Origin: Macrothele yani | Lineage: Eukaryota > Arthropoda > Arachnida > Araneae > Macrothelidae | Assembly (NCBI GenBank): GCA_039090855.1 | Contig: CM077006.1 | Span: forward strand, 51,965,336 to 52,029,335 | Direction of reading: 5' to 3' | Length of the DNA stretch: 64,000 nucleotides | Shown: positions 1-11,560 of the stretch, piece by piece | How the letters are laid out: every line of letters starts with the position of its first letter | Position numbering within the stretch: position 1 is the first letter of the stretch | The notes under the pieces: generated by a model | What the model was told of the DNA's origin: nothing | The model's database searches: none | The model's input: only the letters and a program-made list of their open reading frames with translations | Position numbers and translations under genes: made by a program

Positions 1-915
1 GGTTGTTCATTCCGCATTTGTGTGCGCGGACGTGGTCTACGACAAACGCCTTCCTTCGGAGGCTTCAGTGTTCTCGGCTGAGGTTCCTGCTGTTCTTCTT
101 TGTCTCTGACATATCCAGGCGAGACCCCATCGCCGGGTTGTTATTTATGCGGATTCTCTCAGTGTCCTACAGCTGCTTTCACCTGGCTCTGTCGATCATC
201 CGGGCGTTCAGGCGGTGCGGCATATTTTGCAGCATTTGACCGAGGCTGATTTCCAAGCCACGTTGGTATCCGGGGAAACGAGTTGGCAAATGTTGCGGCC
301 AAATCTGCCTCATCTCTTCCTGTTTCTGATCAGCCCTTGTATCATCGGGACTTCAAGCCCACCATTGTTTGCTACATCCTGCAACAATGGCAAAATCGCT
401 GGAGCACCCAGACGACGAACAAACTTTTTCACACCAAGCCACAAATCGGATTATGGAATTCCAGTCTTCGTGTCAATTGTCGTGAGGAAGTTGTACTTGC
501 GCGTCTCCGCATTGGGCATTGTCGTTTCACTCACCGTTTTTGCTGTGTGGCAACACTGTGCCGATGTGTGAGATGTGCGATTGCCGACTCACTGTTGCTC
601 ACCTTCTGTGTAGTTGTGTTCATTTTCGTGATGTATGTTTTCACCTTTTTCATTTTCCTCTGTTGAACGACGATGATGCTACGTTGCGGCAGCTTCTTGA
701 CGACCACTGCGATGCTTTCGCTGTCTTATGCTTTTTTCAACAAATTGGCTTTCTTAATCGTATCTACATTTTAATCTTTGCCTCATATTCATTTTTCACT
801 TTTACCGAATCCACCTGATTTTAAGCATTCTACCATGTTTTTAATACTGTTTGTTTGATTGTCTTGTGTCTGGCACTCTTTGGCCAAATATGGCCCTTGC
901 ACCATAGAAATCCAC
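1..915 (+). mobile_element. 3' end of an I-type non-LTR retrotransposon (RNase H region and tail)
   Basis: Translations spread over three frames give the end of a LINE polyprotein. An RNase H-like stretch (ADSLSVLQLL, then GNELANVAAKSAS) is followed by the C-terminal Cys/His segment EEVVLARLRIGHCRFTH with CEMCDCRLTVAHLLCSC. The same segment is present at 46816-47684 in better shape, and both copies end with a tail reading ctctttggccaa...tggcccttg. RNase H plus this Cys/His tail is typical of I-group LINEs. The copy is cut by the window edge at its 5' side and broken by several frameshifts, so it is dead. Confidence 0.8.
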
Positions 916-1227
916 CAACCAGCTTATCGCCATTTCAGGGATTTTATCTTGTGGAACAAAAATACCTCACCAAAGTATGTCCCTATGTTTAGATATAACT
1001 GTAATTTTTATTGAACTTTTCGACTGTTTGTTACAACTTATTGTAGTGTTTCATAAGAGTTCTTTTGGGCATAAATATAGTCTTGAACATTTTTATGAGT
1101 CCTTGAAAAGGCCTTGATTTTTTTGGTGGGAAAATAAGTGGGAACTATGTTAAAGATAAATACAATAAAGCACATCTTAAAATAGAAGAAAACCTTACTA
1201 CTATTGCAGATACACTAATATGTAATA
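916..1227. other. Unassigned spacer with a short hAT-like end fragment
   Basis: No gene is visible. Around 1070-1120 the sequence has the gagtccttgaaaaggccttg motif that also marks the ends of the TIR repeats at 11596, 35122 and 52483, so a fragment of that family probably lies here. Confidence 0.35.
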
Positions 1228-1620
1228 ATCATGCTTGTTTCCTCAACCCTCGTTCTAGCTGGCGTATATAAAATACCTATTTTGCCACCTAGCAAAGAGC
1301 CAGAATCCTGTAAGGTTTACATAGGAAGTACTAAATGAAACTTCAGAACTTGTCTGGGAGAACATTCTCAGAATTGGAATAGAAAGGAGGCCAAGACATC
1401 TTTGTTTCAATATTGTTGCAATAAAGATACTGAAGCTTACTAAATTAAGGATAAGATTTTCACTTCACATCAAAATCAATGACAAATTCAAGTATCAGAA
1501 GCTATTTGGATTGAAAAATCCAAAAATTATTATAACTGTAATACAGGTTCCCCACATGATTTCTCATATACTTGGAAGCGTTTAATTAAATGTGTGCTAG
1601 ATAATAAAAACAAGACTAAG
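1228..1620 (+). mobile_element. Penelope-like element, GIY-YIG endonuclease fragment
   Basis: Reading the plus strand from about 1260 gives GVYKIPI, then KVYIGSTK, then a basic LGEHSQNWNRKEAKTSLFQ segment. This is the GIY-YIG nuclease core (GVY...YIGS, followed by a basic helix with EH) found at the C-terminus of Penelope-like retroelement proteins. There are in-frame stops, so it is a fossil. It differs clearly from the Penelope-like copy at 58.1-59.7 kb, so at least two lineages of these elements are present. Confidence 0.7.
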
Positions 1621-4517
1621 CAAATTTACAAAAGAATGACATCAAAATCAAGAGACAGGTCGCCAACAGATATAGCACTGCTATAGACATACACTATAAC
1701 TGCAATGATGTGGACAACACAGCAGAGTTGGAAGCTTTGTAAAGCTGCAATGATATCAACATTACAACTGTGAACACATCAACTACCACTGAAGAAAGCT
1801 GCGATCTAATGTGGCTGAAACACGTTTGGACTAAAGCCGAGGAAGATGTGTGATTTCGCATTTCAACAAGATTCAATCTCAGCTCCATTTTATTTCCTCT
1901 TGCGTTTTTTAGGTTTTAGCATTTTCTTGTTCAATCCTCGCATCGTCATTGTTCAAGTTCATCTTTCTTAAGGTTTTTATATTATCATTCAATTGATTCC
2001 ATGTCGTCAACAGAAATTTTTTTAATCTAGAATGTTTTAATTGACATATTGTACAGTATATCCACATCCCTACAGTAAGAACAGTCAGTTAGAGTCACTA
2101 CGTTAAAGGCTGAGTCCTAAATTTCAAGGTATGAGACATTTCATGATACCTATTGAAATGTAAATAGCGATTGTTCATGTTGATATATTTGCGGAATTGG
2201 TGCCTACAAGGGCCTAATTTAAGATCAGTATTCTCCTTAGAGCCTTTTTACTGGACGGCCCGCCCTGCTAATTTTCTCTGCCGCCCAGCTAAATTTCTTT
2301 TAATTAAAATTTTCACAGTGCACATAATAGTCAGAGTGAAAAACTTATTCCCATAAAAACTGATGAAAACTGGCTGAAATATGTGTCAAATATGATTTAT
2401 TAGTTTACTCATTTTTTTATTGCTTTGTTTATTGTGTTATGTTACATTAATGCCTATCACACTGCTGAAAGTGTTTAATAAGCATAATAATGTTAAGCAA
2501 AACAACGTCCTTTTGTTTTCTTGATTGGGTAAGGGGTCATTAAAAGTACCATCCAGCTAAAATTTCGTGCCACCCAGCTGTAAAAAAAGAATCTAGGGAG
2601 AACTCTAAAGATCTATGGTAATGTGATGAAACAGAAATATTAGCATATGAATATCAGGTATTAATCAAATGCATCACTGTTGGAGGTTCCAAATAACTCC
2701 AGTAACATCCATTGCATTACTTATGCAGCTTTTTTTTTTTTGAGGGAGAGAGAGAGAATTTATACCCATTTCTCGGGAAATTGCATGCCACAATTCTTTC
2801 ATCCAAGAAGTAACGTGGCCGTGTCAGCCTTCTTTCAAGTTACCCCCTTTCATTAAACACTATGTCTTTGTTATTCAATATCACAGATGGCTTTTGCCAG
2901 CACGGAGCACAAACATGCACACCCTTGCTTGCTGTGAAAACATGGAAGAAGAGAGATACCTGATTGGCTGTGTTCCACCTGATCAGCTATGTGATTTATA
3001 CTGTGTCTACAGCATGTTCTGCAACTGCACAAAGGACGTAATGACGTATCCCATGATTGGAAAGAAGTTTCAGGTTCTCAATTTGAAATGGGATTAGGTT
3101 TTCCATTTATCATATTAGCAGCATCTTTTCCCATAGGAATTCTACTCTGGGTGGAAAGATATTCCATAATTTTTTCTCATTTTCAGGTCAGAAAACTATC
3201 ACTCAGAAAGACATGGTCTAAAATGTAAACAAATCTGCCGATAAATTCCGCAAGAGAATTCACTGGAGCGAGCCCTACTTTTTAGAGGCCCGCATACAGG
3301 CCGACCCCCACCTTTGAAAGCAGGATTTTTTCCAAAAACTTTTGGCTTATACGCGAGTATATGCTGTATATTCCTCCAATTTGTGTTAATTCTTGTAGGG
3401 CAAAATGTCAAGTGCACAAGTATGCTAATTATTAAAGCCCCAGTGTTCAAGTAAAATGCTTATTTTGTATATTTAGACAGTTTGAGGAATAAATGCATAT
3501 TTTTCCATGTATCCTGAAAATTTGCTGAAAAAGCACTTTTGAAAAACAAAATTATCGTTTTTTAGACTTAACTCTTAACAGCATTTTGGTACAGCAGCAA
3601 AACCACTTGTTAAAAAATGCTCCTCCATCACAGAATGGTGATGCTCAAACAAATCCAATTCCAATCAAAAGAGAAAAGTTTAGTCTGCTCTCCATTAAAC
3701 GACTGCACCAGCAATGTGGATGGATGTTTCTGTATGTAGGAAGACCTCATTTACTGAAATCCTAGCTTTCTACAATGGATCCGTGCTTGCAGGGATCCAT
3801 GGAGGAACTTTTTCTGCACATCAAAATCCAGTAGTCAGATAAATTGTTTATTGAAAATGGTTCCAAACTTTAAGAAGAGAGAAGACAAGCAGTGAATGGC
3901 AAGGTAACTATACTCCCAAGTCACCCTGAGAGTGTACTGGAGTATAAAGGTACAGAAGCCAGATCACAGCCTCTCCAGGGAACGCAAGAATGGTAACAAT
4001 TCATTTTACAGTGCACTCCTGCTGTGTCCCTTCTCTCAAGCAATTTTCTCTCTCCCACATTTTTTTTAAAAACACCTTAATTCAGTTGTTTAAGGAAAGT
4101 GCTCCAGAATTAAATTTCCCACCACAGCTAGTTTTAACAAGGTTGGGAACATGAATTTCTTCTGCAGGTTTTTATGCTTTGCACATGGTGAATTTCAGAT
4201 ATCATGAATGCTCTTCTGGATGAGGATTCCGCTATGATCATTAGTGAAGTGTCATTTCTCGATATTTATTTTTCCATTGGGTTTTTCCATTGGGTAACAA
4301 GTGAAATTGATTTTATCATGTGTAACAAGAAATTCGTTATCAAAGACTGCAGTATGTTCACAGCTTCAACTCGTGAAGCTACCATAGAATGGTGAGATGA
4401 ATGTTATTACAAAACTTGAGTGACACAAGCTTATAAAACAAAAACAAAGTATTTACATGACAAATCCTGCTTTTTTTTTTAAACAACCAATGTAAAACTT
4501 TGAATTGGGACTAAAAA
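1621..4517. other. Unassigned A+T-rich sequence
   Basis: Apart from the weak exon candidate at 2887-3073 I see no gene, RNA or complete transposon. Two nearby stretches (2255-2300 and 2545-2585) repeat a gccgcccagctaaatttc-like phrase. The ORFs here are short and without recognisable motifs. Confidence 0.4.
2887..3073 (+). CDS. Weak candidate internal exon, cysteine-rich
   Basis: The stretch starts after a reasonable 3' splice site (tattcaatatcacag) and ends at CAG before gttctc. It stays open in a frame that encodes a Cys-rich peptide containing EEERYLIGCVPPDQLCDLYC and SMFCNCTKDVMTYP. It would be 187 nt, entering in phase 1 and leaving in phase 0. I do not recognise the protein. It could belong to the GPATCH8-like gene or another gene, or it may be chance. 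The donor gttctc is weak, which lowers confidence. Confidence 0.18.
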
Positions 4518-4944
4518 CAGGGTGGCGACAGACCTGAAAAATCGGGAAAAGTTAGGGAATTTCATTTGATCAGGAAAAGTCAGGGAAATTTGTGGCAAAT
4601 CGAACAAAGCTGCATACTATTTCATCAAAACAATGTAGTTTCATGGTCTAAATGACCATGTTTTCTTTGACTCAGGCTCCAACGCACCCTTGTTCAGTCA
4701 ATCCACAATTCCGCATCTGCCCCTAATGCCAGCACGATGTTTCTGAAATGGCTTCATGTTGTTGTAAATATACATCATTCAGACTGAATTATCTGTGCGC
4801 ACACAATAAAAAAATCGAAAAAAGATATAATAATGTGTTAAAAAAAAAAAAGGAAGAAAACAGTTTCGGAATCAGATTGTTTTTAATTCATGTTTATAGG
4901 TCTTATTTTCTCTTTTATTTACGAAGTGTAATAGTATAAATTAT

Positions 4945-5349
4945 TTACTTTGTGTGCTTTGAAGTATCTTTTGCATTGGACGAATTGCCCACTGTGTGCA
5001 TTATTTCTTTTTCCTTCTGATTGTTTGGGTACAAAAGTTCGTTATCGGAGATCGCGATGTTACGTACGCTTTGCATTTTCTCGGGTTCGGCTTTAGGAGT
5101 GACCTTGAGGAGACATTCTTTTTGCAAGACCAGCCGGGTTTTCAGCAAATTTCGAAAGCTTTGTCTTTTTAGCACGTCTTTTGTAAAAAAAGATTGTGCT
5201 TCTGTTATCGGTATGTCCAGGGCTCGACAAATCCCGGGCGCCAGGTTGCCCATGCACCTAAAATTCGGGCCGTGGCGTCTAATTTTCTTCTTAGTTGAGA
5301 TTTCGTAATATATTGCAGTAAATACAGTAATTTCTGTTGTGTAATCCAT
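4945..5349 (-). CDS. Hypothetical 134-residue ORF inside the hAT-like element
   Basis: This uninterrupted ORF is richer in G+C than its surroundings in its central part. It encodes a basic segment KKKIRRHGPNFRCMGNLAPG, then CRALDIPITEAQSF and a Lys/Arg/Leu-rich tail. I do not recognise a family. It lies within the inverted CAGGG ends, so it could be a captured host exon or a remnant of the element's own protein. There is no clear promoter or splice evidence. Confidence 0.25.
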   Translation of the reverse strand: MDYTTEITVFTAIYYEISTKKKIRRHGPNFRCMGNLAPGICRALDIPITEAQSFFTKDVLKRQSFRNLLKTRLVLQKECLLKVTPKAEPEKMQSVRNIAISDNELLYPNNQKEKEIMHTVGNSSNAKDTSKHTK

Positions 5350-5769
5350 AGATTATCTATTAAAAAGTTATAAATTTAGGTGCTGCGGACACCGGTAAAA
5401 ACAAAACAAAAGCGTTTGCCTCGTTTTAAAAAGAGGTAATTGACAGTAGAGGTGGTATTATTGGGAAAGTACCAAAAATGCGGTAACAGAAAAAAATATA
5501 ACGTAACAGCGAGATAGAAGACTGCAAAGAGTTTGTAAGAATATATATTTTTTCTTTTACTTAGAAGTATTTTGACAGAAAATATGACGCACAGAAGGCG
5601 TTACTACTTGCGCGTGCAGAAGCCTACACGATGTGAGAATCCGTGACTCTCGGGAATTGCGCAGAGCTATTCCGTAGCGTGTAGCCATTCTGCGAATCGC
5701 ATTGCCTAGTTTTGGTGCGCTGATTGTATTAGTTAAGTTTTTTTCGGTATTCAGTTGAAACGTATTCTA

Positions 5770-6840
5770 TTTTTAGTCATCATTTAGATTGCTATCATGA
5801 TTGATGCAAAACTGAAGAGAATTTGGGGGTTGGGTCATTTTCCGTCTGAGGACGGTATTTCGTGTTTCAAAGCTTTCGAAAACAGTAGTTAAATGGTGTA
5901 AAAAGAATTTGCCCTAATCGTAATTTTTTTTCTCCGGATGTTGTGTTTGTGTCTAATATTCTTGTTAAATATCATTTTATGGCATATATGTTCGTATTTC
6001 AGCTTGAAACTGTAGGCAAGAATTTGTGGAAACGGAAGTTAGACGCAGCAAAAATTGCCTCCTAATCTTCAGGCTTGAGGTTCTTCCGCGAATTCGAGAA
6101 ATTCCGCCTTTTTCGTTATGTTGGCCACTCAGGAGATTGATGCACAAGTAAACAGAATTGTGTGTGTGTGTGTGGTGTGTGTGTGTGTGTGGGGGGGGGA
6201 TAGATGTTCGTCGGAGGACGGAATTCCATCTTTACGAAACTTTCGAAAACAGAAAGTCGACGGAGTTCAGATTTTTTCCGTAGTCGTAATTACTTTTTCT
6301 CGCGATGTTGCCTGTGTCTAGTAATTTTAAGTAATATTTTACTGCATACATTTTTGCATTTCACCTTTAAAGTAGGAGAAAAATTTCCAAAACCGGAAGT
6401 CGGATGGAATTCCCGTAATCACTATTGCCCCCCCCCTTCCCGTGATGTTCCCACTCTCCATTGTGTTGAATATCCTCCGCCCCATAAGTTTTTGCATTTA
6501 ATCTTGATAAGGGAAGAAGGAAATTCCTGAAAACGGAAGTGACGAAGTTGGAAAATTTGTAAAAATTGATGCATGGTGTCCAAAAGTATTAATATTCCCA
6601 AAGTTACAGCATTTATCTGAAATAGTTGAAGCTTTGATATCCATGCACTCATGGTCCTCAGGCTGATGGTTGTTATGAGAGAGCACAAAAATCAAGAAAA
6701 GAAAGAAAAGCAACAATGAAGAAGTAGGGAGAGAATGATAGCAGCAGAAAGAAAAATTAAGCAATCGATGCTGTGCAGTTGCAGAGTCAACAAAAGACAA
6801 ACAGACTAACAGTAGTGTCTGCATTCTTGCTGTCTGTTTT
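5770..6840. repeat. Dispersed, internally repetitive non-coding repeat, copy 1
   Basis: Sub-units of roughly 300 nt recur. Each has a phrase like gacggaattccatctttacg, a phrase like ttttctcgcgatgttgcctc, then a run with attttactgcat...catttcaccttt. The same order is found at 10265-11340, 20990-22900 and 33530-34270. A (GT)n stretch interrupts it at about 6158-6190. There is no coding signal. Confidence 0.6.
6158..6198. repeat. (GT)n microsatellite with G run
   Basis: An interrupted GT repeat runs directly into a run of about nine G residues. Confidence 0.85.
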
Positions 6841-8009
6841 GATTTTTCACCAATTGAAATGTTCAGCTGCCCCCCTTCTTTGGTCTCATCTTGTCGTAAA
6901 CTGCGATTTTCGAGGCAGTATGATCATATGGTAAGTGGAGGTTCGTGCACTGCAGGTTCGCTTTCTTGGATTTCCTGTCTGTCAAGCATTGTGGAATTCC
7001 GATTTTTATCTCTACGTGTCGAATTCACATTTTTATCTCTACACTGAATACATATTTCATTTCCATTAAGCATCCCTCAAATATTCTAATACTCTGCACA
7101 TTTCTTTTTCTTCTTTTTGATGAGGCTTCCTTTAAAAAAAGGAATGTAAATCACTTTTTTATTTTTTAGAATTGTAGACATTGTGTTTTCCAATATTACA
7201 AAATGCTGTACAATTTTTTTTTTTCTTGGCTGCCTCCAACATCTTTAATAACTGATTTTATCAGCAAAGGACAATGTGTTCAACTTGTGGTTTGAAGCCA
7301 CAAGTTTAGAAGAATAAGTTTTATGAAACAAAGCTTGAATTTGTTCAGAACAAGAATATGCAACATAAACTTAACAAAGAGTGCTACTGAACACCATATG
7401 TCTATTAGGTCAAATAGTAAGATGCCAGTCTGAAATTCTTTTGAATGTTAGTTAAAGATTACTGTTTGATTACTGATTGGTGGAAATTGAAGATGTGCTG
7501 CAATTAGTGTAGTTGCAGTCTGTCCCTGGCTGAGTGGTGGCAGAATTATTTCAGAGGGAGGTCACTTTCCAAGGTTAAAGTGGTCAGTGTGGAATGTTTG
7601 CTTTTGTTGTCTATTGTTATGAATGAGTTGTGCATCAAATCCTTATGTTGTTTGCATTTTATGGGCTATTTTTTATTTTTAAGCAAGAATATTTTGAGGT
7701 ATCACGTTGGCCACTAAAATTATTTTTGACTTATCAAGACCATAACTTCATTATGTGCCTAGGGCACTTGCAAGGAATTTTACTTTTTTTTTTTTGAGTT
7801 ATCAGAAATTCAGTGTTATCAAAGTTAGTTAGCAAGAGTTGACTTCATTTGTAAAAATAGAAGTAAGAAAGTTTTTTTATTATTTCCCTTTGTATTCATT
7901 AACTTTTCTGGTTTGTATGCAGTGGTCAGGGAAAAAAGTGCATTTTCGCCTGGAAAAGTCAGGAAATTTTTTGTTCATGATTTTGTAGCTACCCTGTAAA
8001 AAACTGACA

Positions 8010-8997
8010 CTCTGCACTAGAAGTAGACATATCTGAAGTTAAGAGAAAAATGATTGAATCCCTTATGAAAACAGTAACAAAATTAAGGGGTAATAAGAAC
8101 AAAAAACCACATGAAGAAAATGCCAAAACAAAGAAAAATGCTGATGTCAAAAGGAAGGCAGATGAAGGTAAAGAAAAGGTAACATCCAAAGTAGAGTATA
8201 TACAACTATGCAAGACTGCAAAAAAGTATGACTTAAGGCATAAGGAAGAAATTCAGTTGTAAACAAGTGAAAAAAGCAATTGAAAATAACCAAAGACTGA
8301 GGAAAAGAAAGTGTTATTCGTCATAAGAATAGAAGAAATAGATTACAACACTCAGAAAAGATCATACTCTAACAAGACTTAGAGGTAAAATTTTGAGGAG
8401 AGTTAAATATTTCTGCACAGAACTGTATAAAAGAGAAGTCTATTACAGACATGAAGAAATATACAGGTGTAAAGTTTTTCCAGTTTTGCCAGCAGAACTT
8501 TCCCATGCAATTAAGAACAAGAAATGGGGAAGTGCTGCTCTAAGGGAAGATGGAATTATCGTGAACATAGTACAGGAAGCCGGTGAGGAAGTACAAACTA
8601 CCCTCATTTTTCACTAGATGCCTCAATGAAGAGAAGATTCCTGATGACTGGAACAATGCTACAGAGATGTTGCTTCATAAAAGAGGGAACCTCAAGGAAT
8701 TCAGGAACTACAGAGTCATTAGTCTCCTGTCAGTTGTTTATAAAATTTTCACTAAGGTACTGTCACATCCTTGCACAAAACACTGGACATGACTCAATTA
8801 AAAGAACAAGGTGGATTTAGGGATGTTTCAAGCACTAAATCACATCCATGTACTGAGAGAACTAATTGACCGAGCTATTGAGTGTTAACTCCCACTATGT
8901 ATGGCTGTTACTGATTATGAAAAGGCTTTTGATTTCATGAAACCATCAGCAGTTATATTTTCTTTGAAAACCTATGGTATTGAAGATTCATACCAGG
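8010..8997 (+). mobile_element. RTE-like LINE fragment, reverse transcriptase N-terminal half
   Basis: A lysine-rich linker is followed by RT blocks CLNEEKIPDDWNNATEMLLH, KRGNLKEFRNYRVISLLSVV and YKIFTKVL, then a degenerate AVTDYEKAFDF (the first catalytic Asp region). This matches RTE-type LINE RTs. Stops break the frame. The translation stops matching at about 8997 (KTYGIEDSY), and the next RT block appears only at 11375, so the element is split by about 2.4 kb of other repeats. Confidence 0.7.
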
Positions 8998-9066
8998 GTC
9001 GTTCAAAAAGTAACAAGACTGTTTTTGCATGAGGCAGAAGTGTAATGCAGTAAACATACTTACACC

Positions 9067-9255
9067 CCGTAGCAGAATCACGGCGACGGGCGGCGTTCAT
9101 CACAGGTTTATTTGGGGTGCTCTTCCCCATAGAAGAATCGTGGTGATGAGCGACGTACATCACAGGTTTATTTTGTACTCGTTCCCTTTAGCAGAATCGC
9201 GGCGACAGCCGATCAGGGAAGCAAAGACACCTCCTCTCCGTCACTGACTTACTAA
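9067..9255. repeat. Short tandem repeat, about 62-bp unit, 2.5-3 copies
   Basis: The phrase agcagaatcacggcgacggg recurs at about 9069, 9130 and 9192, and the first two units are followed by catcacaggtttatt. The copies have diverged by several substitutions. The unit is G+C-rich compared with its surroundings. Confidence 0.75.
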
Positions 9256-9689
9256 TACAATGAGGCAGGCTGCTCCCATGCATAGGTGCAGACACGTGAG
9301 TGACATACTTTATTTGCTTTAACTCACTCCCTCCCCCGCCATCTCCAAGTTCCAATCCCACGTCACTCATCAGAGTGAAAACCTGTTTTTGCATCGAGGA
9401 GCAGAAGCGCCGACAAAATGACTGAGAATTTGCGCGCATGCCCTTCCCACAGAACAACGGACAACCACAGCATGAACTGCCGGCTTCGTCTGTCAAGCTC
9501 GAGTCAGCTGCATCAGCGAAGAAGACAATATTATTATCTCATTAATTCATTGGTGAAAAGCAATTTTTTTTTTAGTAAATTACTTTTGCCATGAATTGTT
9601 TTAATTTTTTTTTTTTTTGCTTTGTCGCTTATTAGAACTCAAAATTTAAGTCTTTCATTACATGTGATGACTTGATCCAAAAAGTGTGG

Positions 9690-10110
9690 CTCATGTCATA
9701 GCCGGCTTCCATTGGCGACAAGAGATATTACGATTTGCCCCATGTTCATCAGTGAGCAAGGGTGGAATCCACTTTGCAGCGACTTTTTGGTACCCCAAGT
9801 ATTTTTCACAGTGTTATCAATGAAACCAACAGACATCTGCATCACATTAGAAACCTCCTCAATGGTCATTCAGCAGCCTTTGTGCATGAATGTGATGATA
9901 ATGATGTCGAACATCTACCGGAGTGTGGTGCATCTTCCAGACACTCTTTAGCATTCACAAATTTCGTGTGCCACTCAAAAACTCTTGTAGAGGACAAAGC
10001 ATCTTCCTTATGAGCTGTCTTAATCACTCGCGATTTTATTCAAATGCACACAAAATTTTACTGCTGCTCTTCGCTCCAGTTTTAATCCATATTGAGTTAC
10101 AGAAACACAT
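9690..10110 (-). mobile_element. Degraded mariner remnant (helix-turn-helix part of transposase)
   Basis: The reverse strand reads STRVFEWHTKFVNAKECLED, then PHSGRCSTS, then DNA-binding-domain debris ending near KILGVPKSRCKVDS. This follows the N-terminal half of mariner transposases (FEWHxxFxxGxxxxxDxxxxGRPSTS). Stops and missing ends show that it is a fossil. The phrase gggtcgttcaaaaagtaac at 8997 could be one of its termini. Confidence 0.55.
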
Positions 10111-10264
10111 TTAAATTCTACACTGTCTACTACAAGAATGAACCAGCAGAGCACTGTAATGATGCATCATCACATGACTGACCTTGCAGGTGTTCCGACA
10201 CAGGCAGCTGCAGTTTTCTGCGTGGGGTTGTTTTGGCGCTATGACGTCAGTCTTGTTAATTTTT

Positions 10265-11340
10265 ACATACACCAGATTCTTCTGCGGATTCGCGGAATTT
10301 CACTTTTTTTGTCATCATTTGGATCATATTCGAGATTAATGCAGAACTGAAGAAAAACATTTTAGGGGTAAGGAGGGTTATTTTTTCCGTCTGGGGATCG
10401 TATTCCGTCCTGCGTAGACTTTTGAAAACGGAAGTTAGACGAAGTGAAGAATTCTCCCATAATCATAGTTTTTTTCTTACAATGTTCCTTCTGCCCAGTA
10501 TTGTTCTTAAATATCCTTTTATTTTAGAAATATTGCATTTCAGCTTGAAAGTAGAGGGAAAAGTTTCTGAAAATGGAAACTTTTCCCTCTACTTTCAAGC
10601 TGAAATCCCTCTACTTTCAAGCTGAAAAGTTTCCGTAATCGTATTGTTTCCTTCCCGCGATGTTTTCACTTTCCTGTGTTGTGGTTAAATGTTACTTTCC
10701 CTCATAAATGTTTGCACTTAACCTTTATAAGGGAGGGGAAATTTTCCAAAAACAGAAATAATGAAATTTGTTAGAATGGTGTTCAAAAGTATTCATATTC
10801 TGAAAGTTACACCATTTGTCTAAAGTAGTGAAAGCTTTGATATCATCCATTCATGGCCCTCAGGCTGAAAGCTCTTTCAGCATGATGAATAAATTACTAT
10901 CATCTGGGGGAATAAAAGGGGAAAAAAGTGAGATTAAATGTGATGAAGAAATGAGAAGGTAATGATATCAACAGAAAAAAACTAAGCAGAGGTTGCTGGG
11001 CAACTGCAGACGAAGTGAAGAATGCAGAGTCACCAAAAGACAAATATGGCCATGGAACTTCCTGAGAAGAAAGCAACACAAAAGGAAAATTAGGCTCATG
11101 TTCTAGCTAGTACCCCCCCCCCCCCCCACACACACAAAAGCTGTCTTTGAAGCAATGTCTTTTAAAATAATTATTTTTTGTTTTGAATTCAGTAATTTTG
11201 TACTGTGAATACAGCTGTGTGCTCTAAATATTTACATAAATAAATTACAGTGAACAATTCCATCTTGCTCATGCTGTGTTATATTCACACATTCTTGTTG
11301 CAAGTTCTGATTTTTCATCCAGTTAAAAAGTTCAGCTTTT
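10265..11340. repeat. Dispersed, internally repetitive non-coding repeat, copy 2
   Basis: It has the same succession of phrases as the block at 5770-6840: gcggattcgcggaatttcac, then tcgtattccgtcctgcg, then attttagaaatattgcatttc. It contains the hairpin at 10541-10602 and a C run with (CA)n at about 11110-11140. It ends with a phrase, gcagagtcaccaaaagacaa, that is also seen at 6784 and 22745. Confidence 0.6.
10541..10602. repeat. Perfect 27-bp inverted repeat with 8-nt loop
   Basis: The arms 10541-10567 and 10576-10602 are exact reverse complements (first arm starts cagcttgaaagtagagggaa) around the loop tgaaaatg. A further partial copy of the second arm follows at 10607-10634. The palindrome sits inside the dispersed repeat and is absent from the other copies at the same place. 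Confidence 0.9.
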
Positions 11341-11359
11341 TTGTTCCTTCGTTGGTCTC

Positions 11360-11560
11360 GTGTACGCTTTTAAACGACCTACATATATCACCACTATTAT
11401 TAATGAGATCTGTGAAAATGCAAGTGTAAGAGTTCGACTGTTCGAGGACATAGCACTTATAAAAATTGGAAAGGGAGTGAGGCAAAGTGACACCATATCT
11501 CCCAAGCTCTTCAATGCCACTCTTGCAGTTATTGAACTGGGCAAACAAGGGGATGATCAT
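11360..11560 (+). mobile_element. RTE-like LINE fragment, reverse transcriptase middle block
   Basis: Translation gives YITTIINEICENASVRVRLF, then KIGKGVRQSDTISPKLFNAT. This is the RT block that should follow the fragment ending at 8997; GVRQGDTISPKLF is a hallmark of RTE-type RTs. It is open for 67 codons and then lost. Confidence 0.7.

Larger units (their letters stand above)
4518..7996. mobile_element. hAT-like element with CAGGG termini and internal repeats
   Basis: The left end reads cagggtggcgacagacctg. The inverted right end reads cagggtagctacaaaat and is the reverse complement of the sequence ending at 7996. Both ends also share internal ggaaaagtcaggga phrases. CAGGG termini are typical of hAT elements. 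The flanks, actaaaaa and taaaaaac, are similar but not an exact 8-bp duplication. The interior holds an orphan minus-strand ORF (4945-5349) and a block of diverged repeats (5770-6840). No hAT dimerisation domain was seen, so it is probably non-autonomous, or two separate ends. Confidence 0.5.
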
